This document shows, piece after piece, positions 16,970-27,203 of a stretch of DNA of 64,000 bases; the stretch's first letter is position 1; every line of letters starts with the position of its first letter. The notes below the pieces were generated by a model, which saw nothing but the letters and a program-made list of their open reading frames with translations, was not told the DNA's origin and searched no databases. Origin of the DNA: an uncultured Chlorobiaceae bacterium (GTDB lineage: Bacteria; Bacteroidota; Chlorobiia; Chlorobiales; Chlorobiaceae); assembly GCA_903851385.1 (NCBI GenBank), contig CAINOC010000013.1, positions 1 through 64,000 on the forward strand. Reading direction: 5' to 3'. A program made the translations under genes and the position numbers.

Positions 16970-17962
16970 ATGGCACAATATATATATCACGAGCCGGTTC
17001 TTGCTGCCGAAATAATTGCTTCTCTTGTCCGAAAACCCGGGGTTTATGTTGACGGGACTCTTGGAGGCGGAGGTCATTCTCTCGGGATTTTGCGGGCTCT
17101 CAATGAGGCGGGGTATAGCGCAGGGTCGCTCGTTATAGGCATTGACCAGGATGACGCTGCCCTTTCTGCTGCAGCTGAAAAGCTCCGGGAGTTCGATGCT
17201 CATACGGTTCTCTTCAAGGGAAATTTTGCGGCTATTGAGAGTATTGTCCAGAGTGTCTGCAGCGAAAAAGGGCTGAAGCCGAAGGTTGCGGGGATTCTGC
17301 TTGATCTTGGAGTATCGTCGTTTCAGATTGACACGGCGGAGCGGGGGTTCAGTTATCTGAGGGATGGACCTCTTGATATGAGGATGGATATGGATGCTCC
17401 CTTAAGCGCTGCCGATATTGTCAACACCTATGACGAGAAGGATCTGGCAAGGCTTATTTACCGGTATGGGGAGGAGCCCAGAAGCCGGAGTATCGCCAAG
17501 TCGATTGTAACCTACAGGCGTGACAATGGACCGGTGAGCAGGACGGAGGAGCTTGCCGACATTATCCGCGGCAACTTCACCGGAACGGATAAGATTATCA
17601 AAACGCTGTCAAGAGTGTTTCAGGCCTTGAGAATTGAGGTGAACAGTGAGCTTGAGGTGCTTCGCAAGGTGCTGTACGACGGGATTGAGTGTCTTGATGA
17701 CCATGGACGGATGGCGGTAATCAGTTATCACTCTCTCGAGGACAGGATTGTTAAAACAGTTTTTGCCGAGAAAGCAAAGAGCGACTGGGGCCCTAAAGGG
17801 GTCGGATTGAGGGAGCCTCTTCGGAGGGGCAGCATCTCACTCGTTACTAGAAAGCCTCTCATTGCTGCCCAGCAGGAGATAGATTCAAACCCGAGAGCCA
17901 GGAGTGCAAAATTAAGGGTCATTGAAAAAATTTCACAGGGAGGTTACCGTGAAGGTCAATAA
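16970..17962 (+). CDS. rsmH: 16S rRNA (cytosine-1402-N4)-methyltransferase RsmH
   Basis: This 330-residue SAM-dependent enzyme modifies C1402 in the ribosomal decoding centre. Visible motifs are YVDGTLGGGGHS (SAM site), IGIDQDD, GILLDLGVSS, RGFSYLRDGPLDMRMD and the C-terminal ISYHSLEDRIVK, all family signatures. It follows mraZ after 5 bp and overlaps the ftsL-like gene by 14 bp, the standard mraZ-rsmH-ftsL order. Full length, nothing unusual. Confidence 0.96.
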   Translation: MAQYIYHEPVLAAEIIASLVRKPGVYVDGTLGGGGHSLGILRALNEAGYSAGSLVIGIDQDDAALSAAAEKLREFDAHTVLFKGNFAAIESIVQSVCSEKGLKPKVAGILLDLGVSSFQIDTAERGFSYLRDGPLDMRMDMDAPLSAADIVNTYDEKDLARLIYRYGEEPRSRSIAKSIVTYRRDNGPVSRTEELADIIRGNFTGTDKIIKTLSRVFQALRIEVNSELEVLRKVLYDGIECLDDHGRMAVISYHSLEDRIVKTVFAEKAKSDWGPKGVGLREPLRRGSISLVTRKPLIAAQQEIDSNPRARSAKLRVIEKISQGGYREGQ

Positions 17963-18455
17963 TGCTTTTTTGGGAACGTTCGACAGGCTGTCGCAACGGA
18001 TTAAAGGCTTCAGAGGCTTCCGCTCGAAGATGGCTGCAGAGGTGATTGCTGCCGGACAATCCGGCCGGCCGGAAGAGATTATTGTAACGGGAGATGATTT
18101 TCAGGCCGGCTTTGGTGCTCCATCGGCCGGACAGGGCTTCAAGGAGTCAGAGCTTAAGGAACTGCTCAGTAATGCCCTTAAGTTTGATATCGGTGTGTTG
18201 CTGCGTCTGCGGACCTTTGTCTATCTGCTTGCCGGAACAGGAATTTTTCTTTTCCAGACCTATAATACCCTTGCCATTATTAATCTTGCCCAGCAGAATG
18301 ACAAACTTCGCAACGAGATACAGATGAGCACGAGCGTGATTACCTCGCAGGAGCTGAAAGTGCATGAACTCCAGAGTATTCATAATATCGCTAAGGATGC
18401 AGTCTCACTTGGGCTGACAACGTCCAGTGCCCCCCCGGTTGAAATTGAGCCGTGA
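17949..18455 (+). CDS. ftsL: FtsL-like cell division protein
   Basis: This is a 168-residue bitopic protein. A cytoplasmic N-terminus of about 90 residues precedes one membrane span (LRTFVYLLAGTGIFLFQ) and a coiled-coil-like periplasmic part (LAQQNDKLRNEIQ). Position between rsmH and the PBP gene, topology and coiled coil all point to FtsL, which bridges FtsQ/FtsB and the septal synthase. Sequence similarity in this family is too weak to be decisive. The GTG at 17949 is preferred because GGGAGG lies 5 bases before it; the open frame extends back to 17922. The cytoplasmic tail is longer than in E. coli FtsL. Confidence 0.65.
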   Translation: MKVNNAFLGTFDRLSQRIKGFRGFRSKMAAEVIAAGQSGRPEEIIVTGDDFQAGFGAPSAGQGFKESELKELLSNALKFDIGVLLRLRTFVYLLAGTGIFLFQTYNTLAIINLAQQNDKLRNEIQMSTSVITSQELKVHELQSIHNIAKDAVSLGLTTSSAPPVEIEP

Positions 18456-18477
18456 GTGCTGCCGGTAATACAATGGG

Positions 18478-20514
18478 ATGCTCATGAGTGACCAGCAGAA
18501 TATCCAGAGCAGGGATGATCAAGAGTTCGGCAAGCGGCTCGGATTCATCGTTGCGCTTTTTGCTGTTTTTATTGTGGCAATCATTGCAATGCTGCTCAAT
18601 ATTCAGGTGGTCAATGTTAAAAAATACCGCGAGAAAGCAACCCGGCAGTATGAGCGAGTGATAACGGAGAAAGCCAAGAGAGGAGTTATCCTTGACAGGC
18701 ATTCGCGTATGCTTGCTGAAAGTATCGAGTCCCTCTCCTTTTATGCTGATCCTGCAATTGTAAGGAATACCCCGCTCTTCAATGAAAAAGGCAAGTCGGT
18801 TATTGACAAGGCTACCAGGAAGCAGAAGGTTTATGATAATTCGATAGCGGTAGCAACCATGTTTGCCCGGTATTTAGGAGGCAATAAGGGTGTCTACCTC
18901 AAAGAGCTGCACCGGAAAACAGGGATGGCCGTGCTGGGCAGGAAAATTCCTGTTGCCAAAGCACTGCCTCTCATGCAGGAAAAGATTCCCGGAGTATGGT
19001 TTGACAAGGATCAGCAGCGCTATTATCTCAATATTGCGGCTCAGGTGATTGGCAGTACAGATATACATAACGAAGGTAGCAGCGGTCTTGAACTGCAGCT
19101 CAACAGGGTGCTGAAAGGCATTGACGGGACGATAATCTATCAAAGGTCTGCAACCGGGAGGCGATATCCCGCACCTGATGCCAAACAGCAGAGTGCAGTT
19201 AAGGGCAACAGTGTTCAGCTGACCATCGATGCCGATATTCAAAGCATCGTTGAGGATGAGCTTGCAAAGGCGGTTGAGAAGTTCCGAGCCGATGCATCTG
19301 CGAGTATTGTTATGGATGTTCATACCGGTGAGATCATTGCCATGGCCAATAATCCGACATTTGATCTTAACCAGCGCTCCTCGTGGTCTGCTGAAAAGTC
19401 GCGCAATAGGGCGGTGACTGACAGCTATGAACCGGGCTCGACATTCAAGCTGGTTATGGCGTCTGCGGCGACGGAGGTTCTGCACAGAAAGGCTGAAGAC
19501 CGGGTGAACGGCATGAATGGCGTTATGCCCATCTATAATCTTTTTATCAAGGATCATGAGCCGTACGGGAACATCTCGTTCAGGGAGGCTATCATGTATT
19601 CGAGCAATATTGTTGCAGCAAAGACCGCACTGGCTGTGGGGAGCGAGAAGTTCTATGTCTATACGATGAATTACGGGTTTGGACGCAAGACGGGCATTGG
19701 ACTGGTTGGAGAGTCGCCGGGAAGGGTGCGGCCTCTTGAGCGGTGGGACAGGACAACACTGCCTTGGATGGGTTACGGCTATCAGGTTATGGCTACTCCT
19801 CTGCAGATATTGCAGGCCTATGCGACCATTGCCAATGACGGTGTGCTGATGAGGCCGTTTATCATAAAAAAGGTTATCAACGTGGAAGGCAAAACCGTCT
19901 GGGAGAGTGCGCCTAAAGCGGTCAGGAAGGCGGTGCTTCCTCAAACGGCCCGCTATCTCGGCAAGGAGTATTTTAAGGCGGTTGTGGATAGTGGAACCGC
20001 CAAAAGTGCGGCTGTTCCTGGTGTAACTGTTGCCGGCAAGACCGGAACAGCAAGGCGTGCTGCCGGAGGTTCGTATTCGAAACCGGTGTACGTTTCCTCT
20101 TTTGTCGGGTATTTTCCGGTTGAAGCTCCCCGTTATGCCATTGTTGTGGTTGTGGAAAATCCGAAAACTGCCTATTATGCCGCGATGGTTGCGGCCCCTG
20201 TTTTTTCCAGCATTGCTTCAAGAATGATTGCCTGCTCCCCGGAGATGCAGAAAAAGCTTGCGTTCCGTTCTACGGAGCAGGCGGCTATTGATTCTGTGTC
20301 GACAGTGGTTGTGCCTGACCTTGCCGGCCTTCAGGTGCGTGATGCAGAGCGGTTGCTGAAATGGCATAACCTGGAGATGGATTCGTCGGGAGATATGGAT
20401 GGATGTGTCGGCCGTCAGAGTATTGCTCCGGGACAAAAAGTTAAAAAGAAGACGGTTATCAAGGTGACGCTTGCTTCAGCAACGATGAATAAAACCTCCT
20501 CATGGCTGCCTTGA
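18478..20514 (+). CDS. ftsI: Septal peptidoglycan transpeptidase (FtsI/PBP2-like) with a PASTA domain
   Basis: This 678-residue class B penicillin-binding protein cross-links septal murein. There is one N-terminal membrane anchor (about 22-44), a dimerisation region, then the transpeptidase with the SxxK motif STFK (321-324), an SSN motif (YSSNIVAAK) and KTGT (AGKTGTARR). After it comes a single PASTA domain (VVVPDLAGLQVRDAERLLKW onward), a feature of SpoVD/PBP2x-like enzymes and absent from E. coli FtsI. Starts at 18478 and 18484 are both ATG. The end overlaps murE by 13 bp. Partners are FtsW downstream and the FtsL-like protein upstream. Confidence 0.93.
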   Translation: MLMSDQQNIQSRDDQEFGKRLGFIVALFAVFIVAIIAMLLNIQVVNVKKYREKATRQYERVITEKAKRGVILDRHSRMLAESIESLSFYADPAIVRNTPLFNEKGKSVIDKATRKQKVYDNSIAVATMFARYLGGNKGVYLKELHRKTGMAVLGRKIPVAKALPLMQEKIPGVWFDKDQQRYYLNIAAQVIGSTDIHNEGSSGLELQLNRVLKGIDGTIIYQRSATGRRYPAPDAKQQSAVKGNSVQLTIDADIQSIVEDELAKAVEKFRADASASIVMDVHTGEIIAMANNPTFDLNQRSSWSAEKSRNRAVTDSYEPGSTFKLVMASAATEVLHRKAEDRVNGMNGVMPIYNLFIKDHEPYGNISFREAIMYSSNIVAAKTALAVGSEKFYVYTMNYGFGRKTGIGLVGESPGRVRPLERWDRTTLPWMGYGYQVMATPLQILQAYATIANDGVLMRPFIIKKVINVEGKTVWESAPKAVRKAVLPQTARYLGKEYFKAVVDSGTAKSAAVPGVTVAGKTGTARRAAGGSYSKPVYVSSFVGYFPVEAPRYAIVVVVENPKTAYYAAMVAAPVFSSIASRMIACSPEMQKKLAFRSTEQAAIDSVSTVVVPDLAGLQVRDAERLLKWHNLEMDSSGDMDGCVGRQSIAPGQKVKKKTVIKVTLASATMNKTSSWLP

Positions 20515-22073
20515 AGGAGGCCTCAAAGCATAGAGAGCTGCCTCTGGAGGAGCTGCTCAAGGGAATTACCTGGAAAGCGCTTGCAGGCAGGACCGACGGC
20601 GAGAGGACAATCCGGATGGTTACCAGTGATTCCCGTGAGGTTGTGCCAGGCTCCCTCTTTGTGGCTGTTCGAGGCTATTGTGCCGATGGCCACCAGTTTA
20701 TCGACAGTGCTCTGCGGCGGGGGGCGGTGGCGGTTGTCTGTGAGGAGCTGCCCGGAGAGACCAATCCGGACTGCCTTTATATTACTGTTCCGGATGCACG
20801 GATTGCTCTGGGGGAAGCTGCCCGGATTTTTTATGGAAAGGCTTCGGACCAGTTGCTGATTATCGGGGTTACCGGCACAAACGGCAAGACCACTACGGCA
20901 AAGCTGATTACTGCAATGCTGAATGCCAACGGGATTGCTTCGGGGTATATAGGGACTAATCTCTGCAGAATTGGAGAGAGGGAGATTTCGCTTGATCGCA
21001 CGACTCCGGAGGCGCATGGTCTGCATTCGCTTTTCAGCGAGATGCTGGATGCAGGGTGCAGGGCGGTGGTGATGGAGGTTTCATCCCATGCGCTCGTTTT
21101 GAAGAGAGTGTACGGGATACGGTTTCATGCCGCAGTTTTTACCAACCTGACTATGGAGCACCTGGACTTTCATCACTCCATGCATGAGTATTCGATGGCA
21201 AAACAGCTGCTTTTTGATGCTCTCGGTCCAGACGGGTTTGCGGTGTTGAATGTTGATGATCCCTATGCCCGGGAGATGGCTGCACGGGTTCGGCAGGAAA
21301 AAATATACGGCTGTTCCCTCGATGGCGGGGCACCTTCTCCCGTAACATGCAGCAGGCATTTTACTGCGGATATTCTTGAGAGCAGTATTGCCTGCAGTGC
21401 GATTGCCCTTCATTTTCCGGATGCTCTTGTGCATATGAAGGTGAGGCTGCCCGGGCGTTTCAATGTCATGAATGTGCTGGAGGCCGCAGCTGTAGGTGCA
21501 GGTATGGGGATTCTGCCGGAAGAGATATGCCGCAGCCTTTCGGAGGTTGCCGCCGTGGACGGACGCATGGAGAGAGTTGGTGACAGCACTGTTGGCTGGA
21601 GTGCTTTTGTTGATTATGCTCATACTCCTGATGCACTTTTCAAGGTGCTTGATGCACTGAGAGGCCTGAAGGCGGAGGGGTCGCGTCTTGTTGTGGTTTT
21701 CGGGTGCGGCGGTAACCGGGATAAGGGAAAGCGGCCTGAAATGGGGCGTATTGCTTCGGAAATAGCCGATGAGGTTATTCTGACCTCAGATAATCCGAGG
21801 GATGAGGAGCCTGAAGCTATTCTTGATGAGATTGAAGGGGGCATCACGAGGGGTATTGCGAGTGGTCGTTACAGGAGAATCAGTGACCGGAGTGAAGCTA
21901 TAAGGCTGGGGGTTTCGATGCTCAGGCAGGGGGATATTCTTCTTGTGGCGGGCAAAGGCCATGAACGGTATCAGGAGATTGCGGGGAAGAAATATTTCTT
22001 TTCGGATCAGGAGCAGATAAAAAAGTATATGCAGCAATATTGTTCCGGGTATCCGGAGAAGGAGTTAGAGTGA
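20502..22073 (+). CDS. murE: UDP-MurNAc-L-Ala-D-Glu:meso-diaminopimelate ligase
   Basis: This 523-residue Mur ligase adds the third amino acid of the stem peptide. It has the ATP loop GVTGTNGKTTTAK, the HAVFTNLTMEHLDFH region, and in the C-terminal domain the TSDNPRDEEP motif. DNPR is the known marker for meso-diaminopimelate rather than lysine, so a Gram-negative type wall is predicted. The gene overlaps the ftsI end by 13 bp, and murF starts on the last bases of its stop. It may use ATG 20502 or the TTG at 20511. Full length. Confidence 0.96.
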   Translation: MAALKEASKHRELPLEELLKGITWKALAGRTDGERTIRMVTSDSREVVPGSLFVAVRGYCADGHQFIDSALRRGAVAVVCEELPGETNPDCLYITVPDARIALGEAARIFYGKASDQLLIIGVTGTNGKTTTAKLITAMLNANGIASGYIGTNLCRIGEREISLDRTTPEAHGLHSLFSEMLDAGCRAVVMEVSSHALVLKRVYGIRFHAAVFTNLTMEHLDFHHSMHEYSMAKQLLFDALGPDGFAVLNVDDPYAREMAARVRQEKIYGCSLDGGAPSPVTCSRHFTADILESSIACSAIALHFPDALVHMKVRLPGRFNVMNVLEAAAVGAGMGILPEEICRSLSEVAAVDGRMERVGDSTVGWSAFVDYAHTPDALFKVLDALRGLKAEGSRLVVVFGCGGNRDKGKRPEMGRIASEIADEVILTSDNPRDEEPEAILDEIEGGITRGIASGRYRRISDRSEAIRLGVSMLRQGDILLVAGKGHERYQEIAGKKYFFSDQEQIKKYMQQYCSGYPEKELE

Positions 22074-23491
22074 AAGGTGTAGTGACTGTTGATGATTTTC
22101 GAGCTGTCGGACAGGTTGTTCCTGCTCGGGCGGGTTCTGTGCCTTTGGAAATTGCCGATCCGGTAGTGGTTATTGATTCAAGGGATGTGCAGGGAGGAGA
22201 GCTGTTTATTGCCCTGAAGGGGGAGAACACGGACGGACATTGTTATATCGGCAGCGTTTTTGAGAAAGGTGCAAGCTGGGCTATGGTGAGCCGCGAGTGG
22301 TATGAGGCTCAGGCTTCAGCGGAACCTCCCGCCGGAAAGGGGTTTATTGTTACCGAAGATCCTGTCGAGGGGCTGCAGAAGCTCTCCCGGCTCTATCGCA
22401 ATACCTTTGCAATTCCGGTTGTGGCTATTGGCGGAAGTAACGGGAAGACTACAACAAAAGAGATGGTTGCCTCGGTACTGGAAACCGGCTTCAAGGTTCA
22501 AATGAGCAGGGGAAACTGCAACAATCATCTCGGGGTTCCTCTCACTCTTTTTCAACTCAGGCATGACAGCGGTATTGCTGTTGTCGAGATGGGTATCAAT
22601 CATCCTGAAGAAATGGAGCTGCTTGCCGATATCGGGCAGCCCACTCACGCTCTTTTGACCAATATCGGCCATGAGCATCTTGAGTTTCTTTTTGATCTTG
22701 ACGGGGTTGCGGCGGCTGAACTGAAGCTTTTTGAGGATCTTGAGAGGCGCGGCGGTACTGTTTTCGTCAATTTCGACGATCCCCGGCTGAAGGCTGCAGG
22801 AGCCGCGGTGGCGGGGAGCATCGGGTATGGAACCGGGGAAGTTTGCGGGAATATCTGCTGGAGTCGGGAGATTTCGGTGGAGAGGGATGGCAGGGTTTCG
22901 TTTGTGTTGTGTTCCGGTTCGGCTTCAAAGCATGTGACGCTGAATTTTACCGGCAGGCACAATGTGATCAATGCCGTTGCCGCGGCCGCAGTTGGACTGC
23001 ATTTCGGACTTTCGATCCGGCAGGTCAGGGATGGGCTTGAGCGCCTCACTCCCGCTGCAGGGTGGAAACGGCTTGAGGTTGTTGACTGCGGCGGAATCAG
23101 GATTCTGAATGATACTTACAATGCCAATTCGGATTCAATGCGCCTTGCAATAGATGCCCTTTGCGATATCCGTTCGAGCGGCAAAAGGATTGCTGTACTT
23201 GGCGATATGCTTGAACTTGGTGCGGCGGCGGATGTTGAACATGAAACAATCGGCCGCTATATTCAGCAGAGTTCTGTTGATATCCTGTTCTCGTACGGAG
23301 AGAAGGCCCGATTGATCTGCAGTGAGGCCCGAGGCTGCTGCCGCGGTCATTTTGAGAGTCGCGAGAAATTGCTCGAGGCATTGCTTGAGGTGGTTGACGG
23401 GGGCGATGCTGTGCTTTTTAAGGGATCGAGGGGCATGAGGCTTGAGACTGTTGTCGAAGCGCTTGTTAACGCACGAAACAAAACCAGGTAA
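22070..23491 (+). CDS. murF: UDP-MurNAc-tripeptide:D-Ala-D-Ala ligase
   Basis: This 473-residue Mur ligase completes the UDP-MurNAc-pentapeptide. It has the ATP loop GGSNGKTTTKEM, the Mur-ligase NCNNHLGVPLT and EMGINHPEEM blocks, and a C-terminal ILNDTYNANSDSM motif. The GTG at 22070 is chosen: it overlaps the murE stop (GTGA) and has GGAGAAGGAG upstream. The frame is open to an ATG at 22040, but that lies well inside murE. D-Ala-D-Ala must be supplied by a ddl gene elsewhere, as none is in this cluster. Confidence 0.95.
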   Translation: MKGVVTVDDFRAVGQVVPARAGSVPLEIADPVVVIDSRDVQGGELFIALKGENTDGHCYIGSVFEKGASWAMVSREWYEAQASAEPPAGKGFIVTEDPVEGLQKLSRLYRNTFAIPVVAIGGSNGKTTTKEMVASVLETGFKVQMSRGNCNNHLGVPLTLFQLRHDSGIAVVEMGINHPEEMELLADIGQPTHALLTNIGHEHLEFLFDLDGVAAAELKLFEDLERRGGTVFVNFDDPRLKAAGAAVAGSIGYGTGEVCGNICWSREISVERDGRVSFVLCSGSASKHVTLNFTGRHNVINAVAAAAVGLHFGLSIRQVRDGLERLTPAAGWKRLEVVDCGGIRILNDTYNANSDSMRLAIDALCDIRSSGKRIAVLGDMLELGAAADVEHETIGRYIQQSSVDILFSYGEKARLICSEARGCCRGHFESREKLLEALLEVVDGGDAVLFKGSRGMRLETVVEALVNARNKTR

Positions 23492-23500
23492 CACTAAGGA

Positions 23501-24607
23501 ATGTTTTATTATTTGTTAAAGTATATCAACGATGTTTTTCACCCGCCGGTGCTTCGCGTTGTTGAGTATCTCACCTTCAGGGCAAGTGCGGCCGCTATTA
23601 CGGCGCTATTGATTACCCTGTTTTTCGGCCCGGGATTTATCAGATATCTGAAAACCCGGTTTATAGAGCCGGTCAAGGAGGAAGCTCCTCCGGAGCATAA
23701 AAAGAAAAAAGAGCTGCCTACGATGGGCGGGCTGCTTATTATTTTTTCCGTTGAGATTTCTGTGCTGCTCTGGTCAAAATTCAATGACCCTCATGTCTGG
23801 CTGATTATGCTGGCGATGCTCTGGATGGGGTGCATCGGGTTTATTGATGATTACCGGAAAGTAGTGCTGAAAATCAAAGGCGGTCTTTCGGCCCGGTACA
23901 AGCTGATCGGGCAGGTTACTCTTGGTCTGATAATCGGGCTCTATACCTGGGTTGATCCGGCTTTTTCGGTGCTTCTTTCAACGACGACGGTCCCGTTTTT
24001 CAAAAATCTCACTCTTGATTACGGACTTTTCTATATACCGATCGTGATTTTCATTATTACAGCCGTATCGAATGCAGTGAATCTGACTGACGGTCTTGAT
24101 GGTCTTGCTGCGGGTACGTCAGCTATTGTGGTGACAGGTCTTGGCGGGTTCTCATATTTGGCTGGCAACGCAGTCTATGCGGTCTATCTCAATATTCCCT
24201 TTATTCCCGGAGGCGGTGAAGTTGCCGTTGTCAGTATGGCGATTGTGATGGCTTGCGTCGGTTTTTTGTGGTTTAATTCTAATCCGGCTGAGATTATCAT
24301 GGGTGATACCGGCTCCCTTGCTCTCGGCAGCGCTATTGCCGTCATTGCCCTTTTGATAAAGCAGGAGCTTCTTCTTCCGGTGATTGCAGGCGTTTTTGTG
24401 ATGGAAACACTTTCGGTTTCCCTGCAGGTGCTCTATTTCAAATACACGAAAATGCGGTTTGGCCAGGGAAGGAGAATTTTTCTTATGGCGCCTCTGCATC
24501 ACCATTTTCAGCTGAAAGGGTGGGCTGAGCAAAAGATAGTGATAAGGTTCTGGATTATAGCTATTCTCTTTTTTCTTGTGAGTCTCATGACCTTAAAACT
24601 CAGATAA
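23501..24607 (+). CDS. mraY: Phospho-MurNAc-pentapeptide transferase
   Basis: This 368-residue inner-membrane protein with about ten spans attaches phospho-MurNAc-pentapeptide to undecaprenyl phosphate, forming lipid I. Signature blocks are [21 protein letters not shown] (acidic pair for Mg2+), [24 protein letters not shown] and the histidine cluster [13 protein letters not shown]. It follows murF after 9 bp and shares one base with the murD start. Confidence 0.97.
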   Translation: MFYYLLKYINDVFHPPVLRVVEYLTFRASAAAITALLITLFFGPGFIRYLKTRFIEPVKEEAPPEHKKKKELPTMGGLLIIFSVEISVLLWSKFNDPHVWLIMLAMLWMGCIGFIDDYRKVVLKIKGGLSARYKLIGQVTLGLIIGLYTWVDPAFSVLLSTTTVPFFKNLTLDYGLFYIPIVIFIITAVSNAVNLTDGLDGLAAGTSAIVVTGLGGFSYLAGNAVYAVYLNIPFIPGGGEVAVVSMAIVMACVGFLWFNSNPAEIIMGDTGSLALGSAIAVIALLIKQELLLPVIAGVFVMETLSVSLQVLYFKYTKMRFGQGRRIFLMAPLHHHFQLKGWAEQKIVIRFWIIAILFFLVSLMTLKLR

Positions 24608-26004
24608 TGACGATGGATCTGTCGGGTAAAAAGGTATCGGTGATCGGTGCTGGGAAGAGCGGCATTGCCGCTGCGGAGCTGCTCAAGAGTGCGGGAGCGG
24701 ATGTGCTGCTCAGTGACTTTGGCCGGATTGATGAGAGCACAGTGTTGCGTCTTGAGAACAAAAAGATATCCGTTGAACAGGAAGGGCATTCGGAGAGGGT
24801 TTATGATGCCGACCTCTGTGTCATCAGTCCCGGCATTCCTCCCTCTGTCGAGGTGGTGAAAACCCTGGAATCGAAAGGGATTCATATTGTCAGTGAAATA
24901 GAGATAGCCAGCCGTTTCTGTAAGGCAAGGGTTGTCGGGATAACAGGAACTGATGGCAAGACGACGACTTCTACACTTATTCATCGTATTCTGGAGGCTG
25001 ACGGGCTCCGGAACGAATACCGATCATTCAGTGTCGGTAATATCGGGGTGCCGTTTTCATCGTTGGTAAAGGAGATGACGCCTCGCGATGTTGCGGTTGT
25101 CGAGCTGAGCAGTTACCAGCTGGAGCGATGCTTTACCTTCAGGCCGGATGTTGCCGTGATTACCAATATTACGCCGGATCATCTCAAGCGTTATGAAGGC
25201 GATATCTACCGGTATGCTGCGGCGAAGTTCCACATTTATGCAAACCAGGGTGAGTCGGATACGCTTATTTATAATGAGGATGATCCTTTGCTGCGGGAGC
25301 ATTTTGCCGGATGGCAATTCCCGTTTGCTGTTGTGCCGTTCGGGTTGGAGCCTGCACATGGAGGAGAGACGGATCGTCGGGTTGTTCTGCTTGACGGGGA
25401 GTCGGTTGTTGTGCGGACTTCCAGTGGGGAAGAAGAGGTCATTGAGATATCGGAGTTTCTGAAAAACAGTTTTCGGGGGCGCCACAATATTTCTAATGTG
25501 CTTGCGGCAGTTGCTGCGGCAAGGGCATTGGGCATCAGCAGTGATGTGGTGCGTTCGGTGCTCAGGGAGTTCAAAGGGGTTGAGCATCGTCAGGAGTTTG
25601 TGATGACGCTTCACGGGGCCAGCTGGGTCAACGATTCGAAAGCCACGAACATCAATGCCATGCGCCAGGCGCTGGAAGCGGTGCCGGGGAGCTGTGTGCT
25701 GATTGCGGGAGGGCAGGATAAGGGGAATGATTACTCCTCTATTGCCGGGCTTGTCAGGGAAAAAGTTTCGCTGATTGTTGCTATGGGTGAGTCAAAGTCA
25801 ATAATTACTGCTGCATTTGATGGTATTGTTGCGGTGAAAGAGGCTCAGTCGCTCGCTGATGCCGTGTCGCTTGCCCATGAGGCTGCCGGGGAAGGAGAAA
25901 CTGTGCTGTTTTCACCAGGGTGCGCCAGTTTTGATATGTTTGAGAATTTTGAGGATCGTGGAATCAAGTTTAAACAATGTGTTCATCATTTACAGCCATG
26001 CTGA
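24607..26004 (+). CDS. murD: UDP-MurNAc-L-alanine:D-glutamate ligase
   Basis: This 465-residue Mur ligase adds D-Glu to UDP-MurNAc-L-Ala. The N-terminal [15 protein letters not shown] is the UMA-binding fold. The ATP loop is [14 protein letters not shown], followed by [23 protein letters not shown], and the C-terminal [12 protein letters not shown] and [13 protein letters not shown]. It starts on the last base of the mraY stop and overlaps ftsW, as is common in dcw clusters. Confidence 0.96.
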   Translation: MTMDLSGKKVSVIGAGKSGIAAAELLKSAGADVLLSDFGRIDESTVLRLENKKISVEQEGHSERVYDADLCVISPGIPPSVEVVKTLESKGIHIVSEIEIASRFCKARVVGITGTDGKTTTSTLIHRILEADGLRNEYRSFSVGNIGVPFSSLVKEMTPRDVAVVELSSYQLERCFTFRPDVAVITNITPDHLKRYEGDIYRYAAAKFHIYANQGESDTLIYNEDDPLLREHFAGWQFPFAVVPFGLEPAHGGETDRRVVLLDGESVVVRTSSGEEEVIEISEFLKNSFRGRHNISNVLAAVAAARALGISSDVVRSVLREFKGVEHRQEFVMTLHGASWVNDSKATNINAMRQALEAVPGSCVLIAGGQDKGNDYSSIAGLVREKVSLIVAMGESKSIITAAFDGIVAVKEAQSLADAVSLAHEAAGEGETVLFSPGCASFDMFENFEDRGIKFKQCVHHLQPC

Positions 26005-27203
26005 ATACAGATACCATTTCCGATGCCTTAGAGGTAAATCCTTCTGATGCACTTGTACTGCCTTCACGGGGGGAAGGTATTGCCGGGAGGCTGCTGATGC
26101 TTATTGTTGCCATTCTCATCTGCATCGGTGTTGTTATTGTCTATAGCAGCGGAGCGGGGTGGGCCGAAACAAAGTATTCGAGCACTGAGTATTTTCTGTG
26201 GCGTCAGCTGACCTTTTCTGTTCTTGGCATCTTTACTATTCTGCTGGTTGCGCAGCTTGACTATCATATTTTCTTGAAGACCAGCAAGATTATTCTTGTT
26301 GCCAGCATTATCCTTCTCACCTCCCTTCTTGCATTGAAAGCTGTCGGAAAGATTTCGGGAGCGGCTCGCTGGATCGGGGTCGGGCCACTTAAGTTTCAGG
26401 TGTCGGACTTTGCCAAATATGCGATCATCTTTCATTTTTCAAGGCTTATAAGCGAAAAACAGAGTTATATAAAAGACCTCAATAACTCTTATTATCCCCT
26501 GCTCACTATTCTGATGACCGTTGTTGCCCTTGTGGCTTTTGAACCGAATTTCAGTACGGCATCGCTTATTGCCCTGATCGGGTTTATGCTGATGTTTATT
26601 GGCGGAGTCAATGTCAAGCATCTTCTGGCGACTTTTTCGCTGCTTATTCCTCTTGCGGGTGTGTTTGCCATTGCTGCGCCTTACAGGGTTGCCCGTCTGC
26701 TTTCATTTACCAGCAAGGATGAAAAAGTGATAAGCTATCAGGTTGTGCAGGCTTTAATCGGCCTCGGAAACGGTGGTATGTTTGGCCTTGGCATTGGAGC
26801 CAGCAAGCAGAGGGATCTCTATCTGCCGCTTTCGTATAATGATTTTGTGTTTGTCGTTATCGGTGAGGAGTACGGGTTTGTGGGCGGGGTCGCCCTTATT
26901 GCTCTGTTTACCGGTTTTTTTATCTGTGGAATTATTATAGCCAAGCATGCTCCGGATAATTTCGGAAAATATGTAGCCTGCGGCATCACCATGGCGATTA
27001 CTCTTTTTGCCTATATCAATATTGCTGTCGCCTGCCATCTGATACCGACCACGGGTGTTGCGCTTCCTTTTATCAGTTACGGCGGCACGGCGCTGCTGCT
27101 CAACTCTCTTGGCGTTGGCATTCTTATGAGTATATCCCGATACAAGAAACGCGCTATTGAAAAGAGAGTCAAGCCCGCCATGAATGAAAGGAGTGCGGCA
27201 TGA
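25998..27203 (+). CDS. ftsW: Lipid II polymerase / cell division protein FtsW
   Basis: This SEDS-family membrane protein of about 400 residues and roughly ten spans polymerises lipid II at the septum with its partner FtsI. Seen are [13 protein letters not shown] after span 1, a loop with [32 protein letters not shown], and the C-terminal [12 protein letters not shown], all SEDS signatures. Two in-frame ATGs are possible, 25977 and 25998; neither has a good ribosome site. 25998 is used because it gives a 7-bp overlap with murD. murG overlaps the stop by 4 bp. Confidence 0.94.
   Translation: MLNTDTISDALEVNPSDALVLPSRGEGIAGRLLMLIVAILICIGVVIVYSSGAGWAETKYSSTEYFLWRQLTFSVLGIFTILLVAQLDYHIFLKTSKIILVASIILLTSLLALKAVGKISGAARWIGVGPLKFQVSDFAKYAIIFHFSRLISEKQSYIKDLNNSYYPLLTILMTVVALVAFEPNFSTASLIALIGFMLMFIGGVNVKHLLATFSLLIPLAGVFAIAAPYRVARLLSFTSKDEKVISYQVVQALIGLGNGGMFGLGIGASKQRDLYLPLSYNDFVFVVIGEEYGFVGGVALIALFTGFFICGIIIAKHAPDNFGKYVACGITMAITLFAYINIAVACHLIPTTGVALPFISYGGTALLLNSLGVGILMSISRYKKRAIEKRVKPAMNERSAA

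Noticed and set aside
18874-19944. 356-codon open frame antisense to ftsI
   Set aside because: Long but shadows the strong ftsI frame; no family motifs and no ribosome site.
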